DNA from: JANPCX01 sp031431125
Lineage (GTDB): Bacteria; Pseudomonadota; Gammaproteobacteria; Burkholderiales; Burkholderiaceae_C
Direction of reading: 5' to 3'
Length of the DNA stretch: 64,000 nt
Assembly: GCA_031431125.1 (NCBI GenBank)
Contig: JANPCX010000002.1
Location: forward strand, 1 to 64,000
Shown here: in pieces, positions 44,519 through 52,820 of the stretch
How positions within the stretch are numbered: the first letter of the stretch is position 1
How the letters are laid out: each line of letters starts with the position of its first letter
Program-made: the position numbers and the translations under genes
The notes under the pieces: generated by a model
Seen by the model: the letters and a program-made list of their open reading frames with translations, nothing else
Told to the model about the DNA's origin: nothing
Databases searched by the model: none

Positions 44519-44546
44519 CTTGACTGGCATAAACTACGCCCCATAT
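44519..44546 (+). promoter_or_regulatory. Sigma32-type heat-shock promoter for ftsH
   Basis: CTTGAC at 44519-44524, 14 bases of spacer and CCCCATAT at 44539-44546 match the sigma32 consensus (CTTGAA, 13-14 bases, CCCCATNT) with a perfect -10. It lies between rlmE and ftsH, 89 bp before the ftsH start codon. In E. coli ftsH is under sigma32 control, so the position makes biological sense. Confidence 0.75.
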
Positions 44547-44634
44547 ACCGCCTGTGGTGCACGGCTTGTTCAGGTTCCGTTTTGGGGCGCTGGCAGTTGG
44601 GGCAAACGATGGCATTTGATTAGAAGGACGCGCG

Positions 44635-46539
44635 GTGAACAATCAATGGTTTTCTAAGGTCGCTGTGTGGTTGGTGATTGCTTTGGTGCTTTTCACCGTC
44701 TTCAAGCAGTTTGACCGGGGTGCTGCCCAAGCCAATCAAATTGGCTACTCTGACTTTTTGGAAGAGGTTCGCAGCAAACGCATCAAGAGTGTGGTGTTGC
44801 AAGAGGGGCCGGCAGGCACTGAAATCATTGCGGTCACCACCGACGACAAACGCTTGCGCAGCACGGCCACCTATTTGGACCGTGGCTTGGTGGGCGACCT
44901 CATCAGCAGTGGCGTGAAGTTTGATGTCAAGCCGCGTGAAGAGCCGTCTATCTTGATGAGCATCTTGGTGTCTTGGGGACCCATGTTGCTCTTGATCGGC
45001 GTCTGGATTTATTTCATGCGCCAAATGCAAGGCGGCGGCAAGGGCGGCGCCTTCAGCTTTGGCAAATCCAAAGCCCGCATGCTGGACGAAGCCAACAACA
45101 CCACCACGTTTGCCGACGTGGCCGGTTGCGACGAAGCGAAAGAAGAAGTCAAAGAACTGGTCGACTTCTTGAAAGACCCGCAAAAATTCCAAAAACTCGG
45201 TGGCCGAATTCCGCGCGGCGTGCTCTTGGTGGGCCCGCCCGGAACCGGTAAAACCCTGCTCGCCAAAGCAATTGCGGGCGAGGCCAAAGTGCCTTTCTTC
45301 AGCATTTCGGGTTCAGACTTTGTTGAAATGTTTGTTGGCGTGGGCGCAGCCCGCGTTCGCGACATGTTTGAGCAAGCCAAGAAAAGCTCACCTTGCATCA
45401 TCTTCATTGATGAAATTGACGCAGTCGGTCGCCACCGTGGTGCAGGCCTCGGCGGCGGCAACGACGAACGCGAACAAACCTTGAACCAGATGCTGGTCGA
45501 GATGGACGGGTTCGAGACCAATGTCGGCGTGATCGTCATGGCCGCCACCAACCGGCCTGACATCCTGGACCCGGCACTGCTGCGCCCCGGACGTTTTGAC
45601 CGCCAGGTCTATGTGACCTTGCCCGACGTGCGTGGCCGCGAGCAAATTTTGAACGTCCACATGCGCAAGGTGCCTGTAGGTCAGGACATCCGTGCCGACA
45701 TCTTGGCACGCGGGACGCCCGGTTTTTCTGGTGCGGATCTCGCCAACCTCGTGAACGAAGCGGCACTTTTTGCAGCCCGCCGAAGTGGCCGTGTGGTCGA
45801 GATGGTGGACTTCGAGAAGGCCAAAGACAAGATCATGATGGGACCTGAGCGCAAGAGCATGGTGATGCCGGCGGAAGAATTGCGCAACACGGCCTACCAC
45901 GAGTCCGGCCATGCTTTGGTGGCGCGGTTGATGCCCAAAACCGATCCTGTGCACAAGGTGACTATCATCCCGCGCGGCCGGGCCTTGGGCGTGACGATGC
46001 AATTGCCCGAAGGTGACCGCTACAGCCTGGACAAAGAGCGCATGCTGTCGACCATCAGCGTGCTGTTTGGTGGCCGCATCGCCGAAGAAGTCTTCATGAA
46101 CCAGATGACGACGGGTGCTTCGAACGACTTTGAGCGCGCCACGGCGATTGCACGCGACATGGTGACCCGCTACGGCATGACCGACGAGCTCGGGCCCATG
46201 GTCTATGCAGAAAACGAAGGCGAAGTGTTCTTGGGCCGCTCGGTCACCAAGACCACCTCCATGTCGGAAGAAACTATGCGCAAGGTGGACCTGGTGATCC
46301 GCCGAATCATTGACGAGCAGTACGCCATTGCCCGCAAATTGATCGAAGACAACCAGGACAAGATGCACATCATGGCCAAAGCTTTGCTCGAATGGGAAAC
46401 CATTGACGCCGAGCAGATCGACGACATTATGAATGGCCGCCCACCGCGCCCACCCAAAGACTGGACGCCTGGTGCCAACAACAAACCGCCCAGTGGTCCT
46501 GCTGCCCCCGTGGCCGATGGCGCGCCAGCAACTGCTTGA
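44635..46539 (+). CDS. ftsH: ATP-dependent zinc metalloprotease FtsH
   Basis: FtsH is the essential inner membrane AAA+ protease that degrades misassembled membrane proteins, LpxC and sigma32. The GTG at 44635, with GAAGGA upstream, gives MNNQWFSKVAVWLVIALVLF with the first membrane helix; a second helix is near residues 103-123. The AAA domain has GPPGTGKTLLAKAIAG (Walker A), CIIFIDEIDAVGRHRGAG (Walker B) and the second region of homology around RPGRFDRQVYV. The zinc site is YHESGHALVAR with the HExxH motif. The 634 residues match the family, and the tail is Pro/Ala-rich. Confidence 0.98.
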   Translation: MNNQWFSKVAVWLVIALVLFTVFKQFDRGAAQANQIGYSDFLEEVRSKRIKSVVLQEGPAGTEIIAVTTDDKRLRSTATYLDRGLVGDLISSGVKFDVKPREEPSILMSILVSWGPMLLLIGVWIYFMRQMQGGGKGGAFSFGKSKARMLDEANNTTTFADVAGCDEAKEEVKELVDFLKDPQKFQKLGGRIPRGVLLVGPPGTGKTLLAKAIAGEAKVPFFSISGSDFVEMFVGVGAARVRDMFEQAKKSSPCIIFIDEIDAVGRHRGAGLGGGNDEREQTLNQMLVEMDGFETNVGVIVMAATNRPDILDPALLRPGRFDRQVYVTLPDVRGREQILNVHMRKVPVGQDIRADILARGTPGFSGADLANLVNEAALFAARRSGRVVEMVDFEKAKDKIMMGPERKSMVMPAEELRNTAYHESGHALVARLMPKTDPVHKVTIIPRGRALGVTMQLPEGDRYSLDKERMLSTISVLFGGRIAEEVFMNQMTTGASNDFERATAIARDMVTRYGMTDELGPMVYAENEGEVFLGRSVTKTTSMSEETMRKVDLVIRRIIDEQYAIARKLIEDNQDKMHIMAKALLEWETIDAEQIDDIMNGRPPRPPKDWTPGANNKPPSGPAAPVADGAPATA

Positions 46540-46562
46540 GGCCCGCAACAGACTTGAGTGAA

Positions 46563-46582
46563 AACGGGGCTTCGGCCCCGTT
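46563..46582 (+). terminator. Hairpin after ftsH
   Basis: AACGGGGC-TTCG-GCCCCGTT forms an eight-bp stem with a TTCG tetraloop, 23 bp after the ftsH stop. There is only a short T stretch afterwards, so termination may be partial, leaving folP and glmM reachable by readthrough. Confidence 0.65.
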
Positions 46583-46633
46583 GCCATGTCTGAGACCTGA
46601 CGCCACCGACGCGACCCATCGCCACCCCATGAT

Positions 46634-46867
46634 CCTAGAAACCGCAGTTGACCGCTTATCTCCGCTGGCAACACCTGATGAACCCTGAGAATTCTTCACG
46701 CGAGCCGTATCACCTCTTGGGTGAAAGCGCTACGCACCCGATTGAGCCACGCTGCGGCGTGCTGTCGGCGTTGCTCCGCCTTGCGGGCATGAGCCCGCCG
46801 CGTTGTCGCGCCTTGCCAGCGCACCGCATCGCAGCCCACTCGGGCGCGTCCAACTGCCGTTTCTAGG
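46634..46867. mobile_element. Family A MITE-like element, copy 2 (folP start codon)
   Basis: The 234-bp segment has near-perfect terminal inverted repeats (CCTAGAAACCGCAGTTG left, CAACTGCCGTTTCTAGG right) and is flanked by the direct repeat ATGAT (46629-46633 and 46868-46872). The right-hand repeat contains the folP start codon. It matches the 233-bp copy at 13756-13988 along its whole length and in the same orientation, and parts of it match the element at 4483-4874. No coding sequence is evident. It explains most of the 328-bp gap between ftsH and folP. Confidence 0.88.
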
Positions 46868-47734
46868 ATGATTTGGCAAACCACCCGCCATCGTCTGGAC
46901 CTCACCGAGCCCCGGGTGATGGGCATCGTCAACCTGACGCCAGACTCGTTTTCTGACGGAGGCGCCTTGACTCAGGTGCGGCAGGCCGTGGCTCACTGCG
47001 AAAAGCTGCTGATGGAGGGGGCCGATATTCTGGACATCGGCGGCGAATCCAGCCGCCCTGGTGCGGTGCCGGTGTCGCTCGAAGAAGAAACACAGCGTGT
47101 GTGGCCCCTGCTTCAAGAAGCGCTGCGCCTGGGTTGTCCGCTGTCGCTGGACACCGTCAAGCCCGAACTGATGCAGCGGGCGCTGGATGCCGGTGTCGAC
47201 ATCATCAACGACATCCATGCCCTTCGTTCCCCGGGTGCGGTCAAGGCTGTTGCCGCCCACCCCCAGTGCGGCATGGTTCTCATGCACATGCAAGGCTTGC
47301 CGGGCAGCATGCAGCAAGCGCCCCACTACAGCGACGTGTTGGACGAGGTGGGTGCATTTTTTCAAGAACGTTTGCAGGTGTTGCAAGAAGCGGGTGTTGC
47401 CCGCGAGCGCATCGTGCTGGACCCGGGCATAGGCTTTGGCAAAACCGTGGACCACAACTGGGCCTTGCTGCGCCGGCAGGCCGAGCTGCTGACCCTGGGT
47501 CAACCCTTGCTGGTGGGTTGGTCGCGCAAGTCCACCTTGGGCAACTTGACGGGCCGCACCGTTGGCGACCGCATGGCAGCCAGCGTGGCGGCCTCCTTGG
47601 CCGCCGTGCAGCAGGGGGCGCGCATCGTTCGGGTGCACGATGTGGCGCAAACCGTGGACGCCCTGAAAGTTTGGCGGGCTGCTGGGTTGCTGAACCCGGT
47701 CACCAAGATGAAAGACAATCCCACGCACTCATAA
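46868..47734 (+). CDS. folP: Dihydropteroate synthase
   Basis: FolP condenses p-aminobenzoate with the pterin pyrophosphate in folate synthesis and is the sulfonamide target. The 288 residues contain VMGIVNLTPDSFSDGG and DILDIGGESSRPGAVPVS, the two pterin-binding signatures, and LVGWSRKSTLGNLTGR with the catalytic Arg-Lys region. The start is firm by alignment to the family. The ATG directly abuts a family A element, so the normal leader and ribosome binding site have been displaced: only TAGG lies upstream, too near for a normal site. The gene sits between ftsH and glmM as in many bacteria. Confidence 0.96.
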   Translation: MIWQTTRHRLDLTEPRVMGIVNLTPDSFSDGGALTQVRQAVAHCEKLLMEGADILDIGGESSRPGAVPVSLEEETQRVWPLLQEALRLGCPLSLDTVKPELMQRALDAGVDIINDIHALRSPGAVKAVAAHPQCGMVLMHMQGLPGSMQQAPHYSDVLDEVGAFFQERLQVLQEAGVARERIVLDPGIGFGKTVDHNWALLRRQAELLTLGQPLLVGWSRKSTLGNLTGRTVGDRMAASVAASLAAVQQGARIVRVHDVAQTVDALKVWRAAGLLNPVTKMKDNPTHS

Positions 47735-47788
47735 ATGAGTGCCTCCTCATGGCGCATCGTCATTCAGGCTCATGAGAAAACGCCGGGC

Positions 47789-47851
47789 CGCCCCCAAGTT
47801 TTCTCATCCCCCTAGGGGGAGGCCTGGCGCAAAGCGACAGGTCTGGGGGCG
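47789..47851. repeat. Palindromic intergenic repeat upstream of glmM
   Basis: A 63-bp segment framed by the inverted ends CGCCCCCA (47789-47796) and TGGGGGCG (47844-47851), with a central palindrome CCCCCTAGGGGG. It sits between folP and glmM, about 25 bp before the glmM start. It looks like a REP-type intergenic palindrome; other copies are not present in this window. Confidence 0.5.
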
Positions 47852-47874
47852 CTCAACAAGAAGAAGGACAACCC

Positions 47875-49233
47875 ATGACACGCAAGTTTTTTGGCACCGA
47901 CGGTATCCGTGGCACCGTAGGGCAGTACCCCATCACGGCTGACTTCATGCTGCGTTTGGGCCATGCCGTGGGCCGCGTGTTGCGTAAAGAGGAGTCCCGC
48001 CCGACGGTGTTGATCGGCAAAGACACACGCGTCTCGGGTTACATGATCGAGTCAGCCCTGGAGGCTGGTTTTGCTTCGGCCGGTGTGGACGTGCTGCTGA
48101 CCGGCCCCTTGCCCACGCCCGGTGTGGCCTACCTCACCCGGGCCCTGCGTTTGAATTTGGGCGTGGTGATCAGCGCTTCCCACAACCCTTTCGGTGACAA
48201 CGGCGTCAAGTTCTTTTCTTCGCGAGGTGAAAAGCTGTCCGATGAATGGGAACACAGCGTGGAGACCGCCATCGGCGAGCACCGCCAGTGGGTCGATTCC
48301 ACTGCCTTGGGCCGAGCCCGCCGTTTGACCGATGCGCAAGGGCGCTACATTGAGTTTTGCAAGAGCACCATTGACAGCGACCTCAGCCTCAAAGGGCTCA
48401 AGGTGGTGGTCGATGCCGCCCACGGTGCGGCCTACCACGTGGCCCCGGATGTGTTCCATGAGCTCGGCGCTGAGGTCGTGTCCATAGGCTGCCAGCCCGA
48501 CGGCTTCAACATCAACAAAGGGTTTGGTGCAACGGCGCCTGCCGCGTTGTTGCAGGCGGTGAAAGACCACGGTGCCGACTATGGGGTGGCACTGGATGGT
48601 GACGCCGACCGACTTCAACTCGTGGATGCGGCAGGGCGCCTCTACAACGGGGACGAGCTGCTGTACATCATGCTGGCTGACCGCTTGGCGCAAGGCCAGG
48701 CGGTTTCCGGCATCGTTGGCACTTTGATGACCAATATGGCGGTTGAGCTGGCGGTTCGTGGCCGTGGGGTTGACTTTGTTCGTGCCAAGGTTGGGGACCG
48801 CTACGTGCTGGAAGAGTTGTCGTCCCGCCAGTGGTTGCTCGGCGGAGAGGGTTCTGGCCATTTGTTGGCACTGGACAAACACACCACGGGTGATGGCATC
48901 GTCAGTGCGCTGCAAGTGCTGCAAACCGTCAAACGCAGCGGGCTGTCCTTGGCCGATCAGCTCAGAGATGTGGTCCTGTTCCCGCAAGTGCTGGTCAATG
49001 TGCGTTTGCAACCCGGGCAAGATTGGCGGGCCAGCCCTGGCTTGGACGCAGCGCAGGCTGCCGTGGAGAAGGAGCTTGGCGGCACTGGCCGTGTGCTGAT
49101 TCGCCCCTCAGGCACGGAACCACTGGTTCGTGTCATGGTGGAGGCACGCGACCTGCAGCAAGCGCAAAGTTGTGCCGAGCGCATCGCAGCGACTTTGCGA
49201 CCAGCGGGTGTCGAGGACACCTCGCCGCATTGA
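47875..49233 (+). CDS. glmM: Phosphoglucosamine mutase
   Basis: GlmM converts glucosamine-6-phosphate to glucosamine-1-phosphate for UDP-GlcNAc, needed for peptidoglycan and lipopolysaccharide. The 452 residues start KFFGTDGIRGTVGQYPITAD and contain the phosphoserine loop VISASHNPFGDNGVKFFSSR, the metal-binding loop VALDGDADRLQLVD, the sugar-binding GGEGSGHLL and the C-terminal phosphate loop RPSGTEPLVRVMVEA. AGAAGAAGGA before the ATG is a good ribosome binding site. Confidence 0.98.
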   Translation: MTRKFFGTDGIRGTVGQYPITADFMLRLGHAVGRVLRKEESRPTVLIGKDTRVSGYMIESALEAGFASAGVDVLLTGPLPTPGVAYLTRALRLNLGVVISASHNPFGDNGVKFFSSRGEKLSDEWEHSVETAIGEHRQWVDSTALGRARRLTDAQGRYIEFCKSTIDSDLSLKGLKVVVDAAHGAAYHVAPDVFHELGAEVVSIGCQPDGFNINKGFGATAPAALLQAVKDHGADYGVALDGDADRLQLVDAAGRLYNGDELLYIMLADRLAQGQAVSGIVGTLMTNMAVELAVRGRGVDFVRAKVGDRYVLEELSSRQWLLGGEGSGHLLALDKHTTGDGIVSALQVLQTVKRSGLSLADQLRDVVLFPQVLVNVRLQPGQDWRASPGLDAAQAAVEKELGGTGRVLIRPSGTEPLVRVMVEARDLQQAQSCAERIAATLRPAGVEDTSPH

Positions 49234-49380
49234 TCCCATAACGTTTCTCCTGTTTCTGAAAGCAAGTGCAGCGGCTTGTCCGACATTCGGGCACTGCTCT
49301 TGCTTTGTTGGTTTCGCTTTCGTCCTGCATCTGTCCAAGGTGCTCAGCGACGGGCTTGAATCACAAAGAAGGGAGACCGC

Positions 49381-49602
49381 ATGGAAATCAAAAAACCACC
49401 GACCTTGCAAGAGGGGCCATCGCCGCCCTTGGCTTCGAGCTCTTTGCCTGGCGATTGGCTGCATGAAATCAAACAGTGGTACTTCACCGGCAGCCGTCGG
49501 TCTGCGCAAGAGCGGCAACCGGCGCGCTTCGTAGCGTCCAGGACCGCCGAAACGCCATCAGAAAACACGGAAGCCAAAGTTGGGAATCAGAGGTCTGAAT
49601 GA
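49381..49602 (+). CDS. Small hypothetical protein
   Basis: A 73-residue frame starting MEIKKPPTLQEGPSPPLASS, preceded by AAGAAGGGAGA at a good distance for ribosome binding. The product is hydrophilic, with Pro near the start and Gln, Arg and Glu later, and has no membrane segment or known motif. It lies in the 560-bp gap between glmM and pstS. It could be a real small protein or chance; the ribosome binding site is the main argument. Confidence 0.35.
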   Translation: MEIKKPPTLQEGPSPPLASSSLPGDWLHEIKQWYFTGSRRSAQERQPARFVASRTAETPSENTEAKVGNQRSE

Positions 49603-49620
49603 CGGGCTTGAGGGGTGATT

Positions 49621-49649
49621 GTGACAAGCTCATGAATTCCATGTGACAA
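49621..49649 (-). promoter_or_regulatory. Possible second PhoB site (reverse orientation)
   Basis: GTGACAA occurs at 49621-49627 and again at 49643-49649, exactly 22 bp apart, which is two 11-bp Pho-box periods. On the minus strand these read TTGTCAC, like the half-sites of the proximal Pho box. The half-site between them is poorly conserved. It lies about 70-90 bp upstream of the main pstS Pho box. Confidence 0.35.
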
Positions 49650-49715
49650 ACTAAGTGATTGATAGGAAAGGAAAAATTCTCATTTTCCTCGGCTAAAGGC
49701 CACCCAGTCGGGTGC

Positions 49716-49749
49716 TTGTCACGGACCTGTCACAAACCTGATCTACATT
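49716..49749 (+). promoter_or_regulatory. Pho box and -10 of the pst-pho operon
   Basis: TTGTCAC-GGAC-CTGTCAC (49716-49733) closely matches the PhoB consensus of two seven-base half-sites with a four-base AT-type spacer. A TACATT -10-like hexamer lies at 49744-49749, ten bases after the box, which is the normal geometry where PhoB replaces the -35 contact. It precedes pstS by 45 bp. Activation by phosphorylated PhoB under phosphate limitation is expected. Confidence 0.85.
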
Positions 49750-49794
49750 CTCGCCATCCCATCCAACAACCTCTATGGATTGAAAGGCGAGCAA

Positions 49795-50832
49795 ATGACT
49801 TCTTCCTTCTTTCGTACCGCAGCCAGCGGCATCGCACTCGGTTTGTGCAGCACCCTCGCCTTGGCTCAAGACGTGACCGGCGCCGGTGCAACCTTCCCCG
49901 CACCTTTGTATGCCAAGTGGGCCGATGCCTACAACAAGGTCACTGGTGCTCGCATCAATTACCAGTCGGTGGGTTCAGGTGCAGGTCTGCGCCAGATTCG
50001 CGGCAAGACGGTCGACTTTGGTGCGTCTGACATGCCTCTGACTGACGAAGAGTTGGCCAAAGATGGTCTGATGCAATTTCCCACCGTGATCGGTGGCGTG
50101 GTGCCCGTGGTCAATATTGCCGGTATCAACCCCGGTCAAATCAAGCTGACGGGCCAAGTCTTGGGCGACATTTACCTCGGCAAGATCACCAAATGGAACG
50201 ACGCAGCTTTGACGTCCATGAACCCTGGCGTGCCGCTTCCTGATGCCGCCATTCAAGTGGTTCGCCGCGCCGATGGCTCCGGCACCAGCTTCATCTTCAC
50301 CAATTACCTGTCCAAAGTGAATGCGGAGTGGAAGTCCAAAGTGGGCGAGGGCACTGCGGTGAACTGGCCGATCGGTGCGGGTGGCAAAGGCAATGAAGGC
50401 GTGGCCGCGTTCGTTGGCCGCTTGCCAAACTCCATCGGATATGTGGAGTACGCCTACGTCAAACAAAACAAAATGACCTACACCTTGCTGCGCAACAAGG
50501 ACGGCAACTTTGTGCCCCCAGATGACTTGAACTTCAAGTCTGCCGCAGCAGGTGCCGACTGGGCCAAATCGTTCTACCAAGTCCTGACCGAGCAGCCCGG
50601 AAAAGAGGCTTGGCCCTTGACCGGCGCTACCTTCATCATGATGCACAAGGCGCAGGAGAAACCAGTTCAAGCCAGCAACACTCTCAAATTCTTTGAGTGG
50701 GCCTATGAAAAAGGCGATCAAATGGCGGTGGACTTGGAGTACGTGGCTTTGCCTGACGCGGTGATTCAATTGATTCGCAAGCAGTGGGGCGAGATCAAAG
50801 ACGCCTCGGGTAAAACGATCGCTTTCAAGTAA
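49795..50832 (+). CDS. pstS: Phosphate ABC transporter substrate-binding protein PstS
   Basis: PstS is the periplasmic phosphate receptor of the high-affinity Pst system. The 345-residue precursor has a signal peptide (SSFFRTAASGIALGLCSTLA, cleaved near ALA-QD). The mature protein starts VTGAGATFPAPLYAKWADAY, which with VGSGAGLRQIRGKTVDFGAS and RADGSGTSFIFTNYLS forms the phosphate-binding loops. It heads the pstSCAB-phoU order and lies 45 bp after a Pho box. The ATG at 49795 is preceded by AAAGGCGA. Confidence 0.98.
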   Translation: MTSSFFRTAASGIALGLCSTLALAQDVTGAGATFPAPLYAKWADAYNKVTGARINYQSVGSGAGLRQIRGKTVDFGASDMPLTDEELAKDGLMQFPTVIGGVVPVVNIAGINPGQIKLTGQVLGDIYLGKITKWNDAALTSMNPGVPLPDAAIQVVRRADGSGTSFIFTNYLSKVNAEWKSKVGEGTAVNWPIGAGGKGNEGVAAFVGRLPNSIGYVEYAYVKQNKMTYTLLRNKDGNFVPPDDLNFKSAAAGADWAKSFYQVLTEQPGKEAWPLTGATFIMMHKAQEKPVQASNTLKFFEWAYEKGDQMAVDLEYVALPDAVIQLIRKQWGEIKDASGKTIAFK

Positions 50833-50859
50833 AGCTTCAAGTTGTTGTGTTGCTGCTGG

Positions 50860-50883
50860 CTGGGCCCTGAGGGGCCCAGTCTT
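50860..50883 (+). terminator. Intercistronic hairpin between pstS and pstC
   Basis: CTGGGCCC-TGAG-GGGCCCAG is a perfect eight-bp GC-rich stem followed by TCTTG, 27 bp after the pstS stop and 42 bp before the pstC start. Such a hairpin can protect or partly terminate the pstS message, raising receptor levels over the permease genes. Confidence 0.7.
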
Positions 50884-50921
50884 GCGAGCACAGCTAAACC
50901 TCTAACGCGATCGGAGACGAC

Positions 50922-51941
50922 GTGGCCGCTACACTTCCTGCCTCTCCATTTGACAAGACCGAGATGGAACGAACTACACCCATGGGCTCCCCGCCGACAG
51001 CGCGTCGTTCCTCTCCGTGGCCTGACCGCATTTTCTCGTTTTTTGCGCATGCGGCAGCCTGGCTCACTCTGGGTTTGCTGGTGGCCATCATTGGTTCATT
51101 GGTGGTGGGCGCTTGGCCATCGATCAAGGAATACGGCCTGAGTTTTCTGTGGCGCACCGAATGGGACCCCGTCAAAGACAGCTACGGCGGTCTGGTGATG
51201 ATTTACGGCACCTTGATGACGTCCTTCATCGCCCTCGTCATTGCTGTTCCAGTGAGTTTCGGCATTGCCCTCTTCCTGACTGAAATGTCACCTGGTTGGT
51301 TGCGCCGCCCTCTGGGCACTGCGATTGAGCTGCTGGCCGCCGTTCCATCGATTGTTTACGGCATGTGGGGCCTCCTGGTTTTTGCTCCCGTGCTCTCCAA
51401 ATACGTACAAACGCCAATGCAAAATTTGCTTGGCGATGTGCCCGTGCTCAAAGAACTGGTTGCTGGTGCGCCTGTGGGCATCGGTGTGCTGTCGGCCGGC
51501 ATCATCTTGGCCATCATGATCATTCCCTTCATCGCTTCGGTGATGCGTGACGTGTTCGAGGTCACACCGCCGATGTTGAAGGAATCGTCTTACGCGCTGG
51601 GCGCCACCACCTGGGAGGTGGTCTACAAAGTGGTGTTGCCGTACACCAAAACGGGCGTCATTGGCGGCATCATGTTGGGCTTGGGTCGAGCCCTGGGTGA
51701 AACCATGGCAGTCACCTTTGTGATTGGCAACTTCAACCAGCTCGACAGCTTGTCTTTGTTTGCAGCAGCCAACAGCATCACCTCGGCGCTGGCCAATGAA
51801 TTTGCCGAAGCCAGCCCTGGTTTGCATCAGGCTTCCCTGATTTACTTGGGGTTGGTGCTGTTCTTCATCACCTTCGTGGTGCTGTCCTTGTCGAAACTCT
51901 TGCTCTCGCAACTGAAAAAGAATGAAGGAGCAGCCACATGA
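50922..51941 (+). CDS. pstC: Phosphate ABC transporter permease PstC
   Basis: PstC is one of the two inner membrane permeases of the Pst transporter. The 339-residue protein has a hydrophilic tail of about 35 residues and about six membrane helices. The permease signature near LKESSYALGATTWEVVYKVV is the EAA-like loop that contacts PstB, and LGRALGETMAVTFVIGN is typical of PstC. GTG at 50922 has GGAGA upstream; ATG at 50964 is an alternative. The stop overlaps the pstA ATG. Confidence 0.96.
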   Translation: MAATLPASPFDKTEMERTTPMGSPPTARRSSPWPDRIFSFFAHAAAWLTLGLLVAIIGSLVVGAWPSIKEYGLSFLWRTEWDPVKDSYGGLVMIYGTLMTSFIALVIAVPVSFGIALFLTEMSPGWLRRPLGTAIELLAAVPSIVYGMWGLLVFAPVLSKYVQTPMQNLLGDVPVLKELVAGAPVGIGVLSAGIILAIMIIPFIASVMRDVFEVTPPMLKESSYALGATTWEVVYKVVLPYTKTGVIGGIMLGLGRALGETMAVTFVIGNFNQLDSLSLFAAANSITSALANEFAEASPGLHQASLIYLGLVLFFITFVVLSLSKLLLSQLKKNEGAAT

Positions 51942-52804
51942 GCAACTCCATTGCGATGTCTGCGGACAAGATCAACAAACACAAGCGCCGCAAGGTGGTG
52001 AACGTGGTGGCGCTCACGCTGTCGCTGTCAGCCATGGCGTTTGGCCTGTTTTGGCTGGCGTGGATTTTGTTTGAAACCATCCGCTTGGGTGTGGGTGGTT
52101 TGGCGGTGACGGTATTCACCCAGATGACACCGCCACCTCTTTCGGAAGGCGGTTTGCTCAACGCCATCATTGGTTCCTTGATGATGGTGAGTTTGGCGAC
52201 GCTGCTGGGAACGCCGATTGGCATCATGGCCGGCATTTACTTGGCGGAGTACGGGCGCAACAACTGGCTCGGAACTTCGGTGCGTTTTATCAACGACATT
52301 TTGTTGTCGGCCCCATCCATCGTCATCGGCTTGTTCATTTACGCCGTCGTGGTGGCGCCCATGCGAAGTTTCTCCGGCTTTGCGGGCATCTTGGCTTTGG
52401 CCTTGATCGTGATTCCTGTGGTCATTCGAACCACTGAAAACATGCTGACCTTGATTCCCAACGCCTTGCGCGAAGCGGCCTATGCGCTTGGAACGCCGAA
52501 GTGGAAGGTGATCCTGAGCATCACGCTCAATGCGGCCCGTGCGGGTGTTCTCACGGGCGTGTTGCTGGCTTTGGCGCGTATCGCCGGTGAGACTGCACCT
52601 CTGCTGTTTACGGCGCTGTCCAACCAGTTCTGGACGTCCGATTTGGGCGAGCCGATGGCCAGCTTGCCCGTCACCATCTTTAAGTTTGCGATGAGCCCCT
52701 ATGAGAACTGGCAAGACCTGGCATGGGCTGGCGTGCTCTTGATCACCCTCGGGGTGCTCGCATTGAACATCATGGCTCGCGTGATCTTCCGCAATAAAAC
52801 CTGA
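51938..52804 (+). CDS. pstA: Phosphate ABC transporter permease PstA
   Basis: PstA partners with PstC in the membrane. The 288 residues include six predicted helices, MMVSLATLLGTPIGIMAGIY, and the EAA loop NALREAAYALGTPKWKVILS followed by ARIAGETAPLLFTALSN. It overlaps pstC by four bases (ATGA) and is followed by pstB after 16 bp. Confidence 0.96.
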   Translation: MSNSIAMSADKINKHKRRKVVNVVALTLSLSAMAFGLFWLAWILFETIRLGVGGLAVTVFTQMTPPPLSEGGLLNAIIGSLMMVSLATLLGTPIGIMAGIYLAEYGRNNWLGTSVRFINDILLSAPSIVIGLFIYAVVVAPMRSFSGFAGILALALIVIPVVIRTTENMLTLIPNALREAAYALGTPKWKVILSITLNAARAGVLTGVLLALARIAGETAPLLFTALSNQFWTSDLGEPMASLPVTIFKFAMSPYENWQDLAWAGVLLITLGVLALNIMARVIFRNKT

Positions 52805-52820
52805 ACCGAGGAACCCTTTC

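Noticed and set aside
45388..46674. Long open frame antisense to ftsH
   Set aside because: ftsH is certain; the antisense translation is rich in His and Arg without any family signature.
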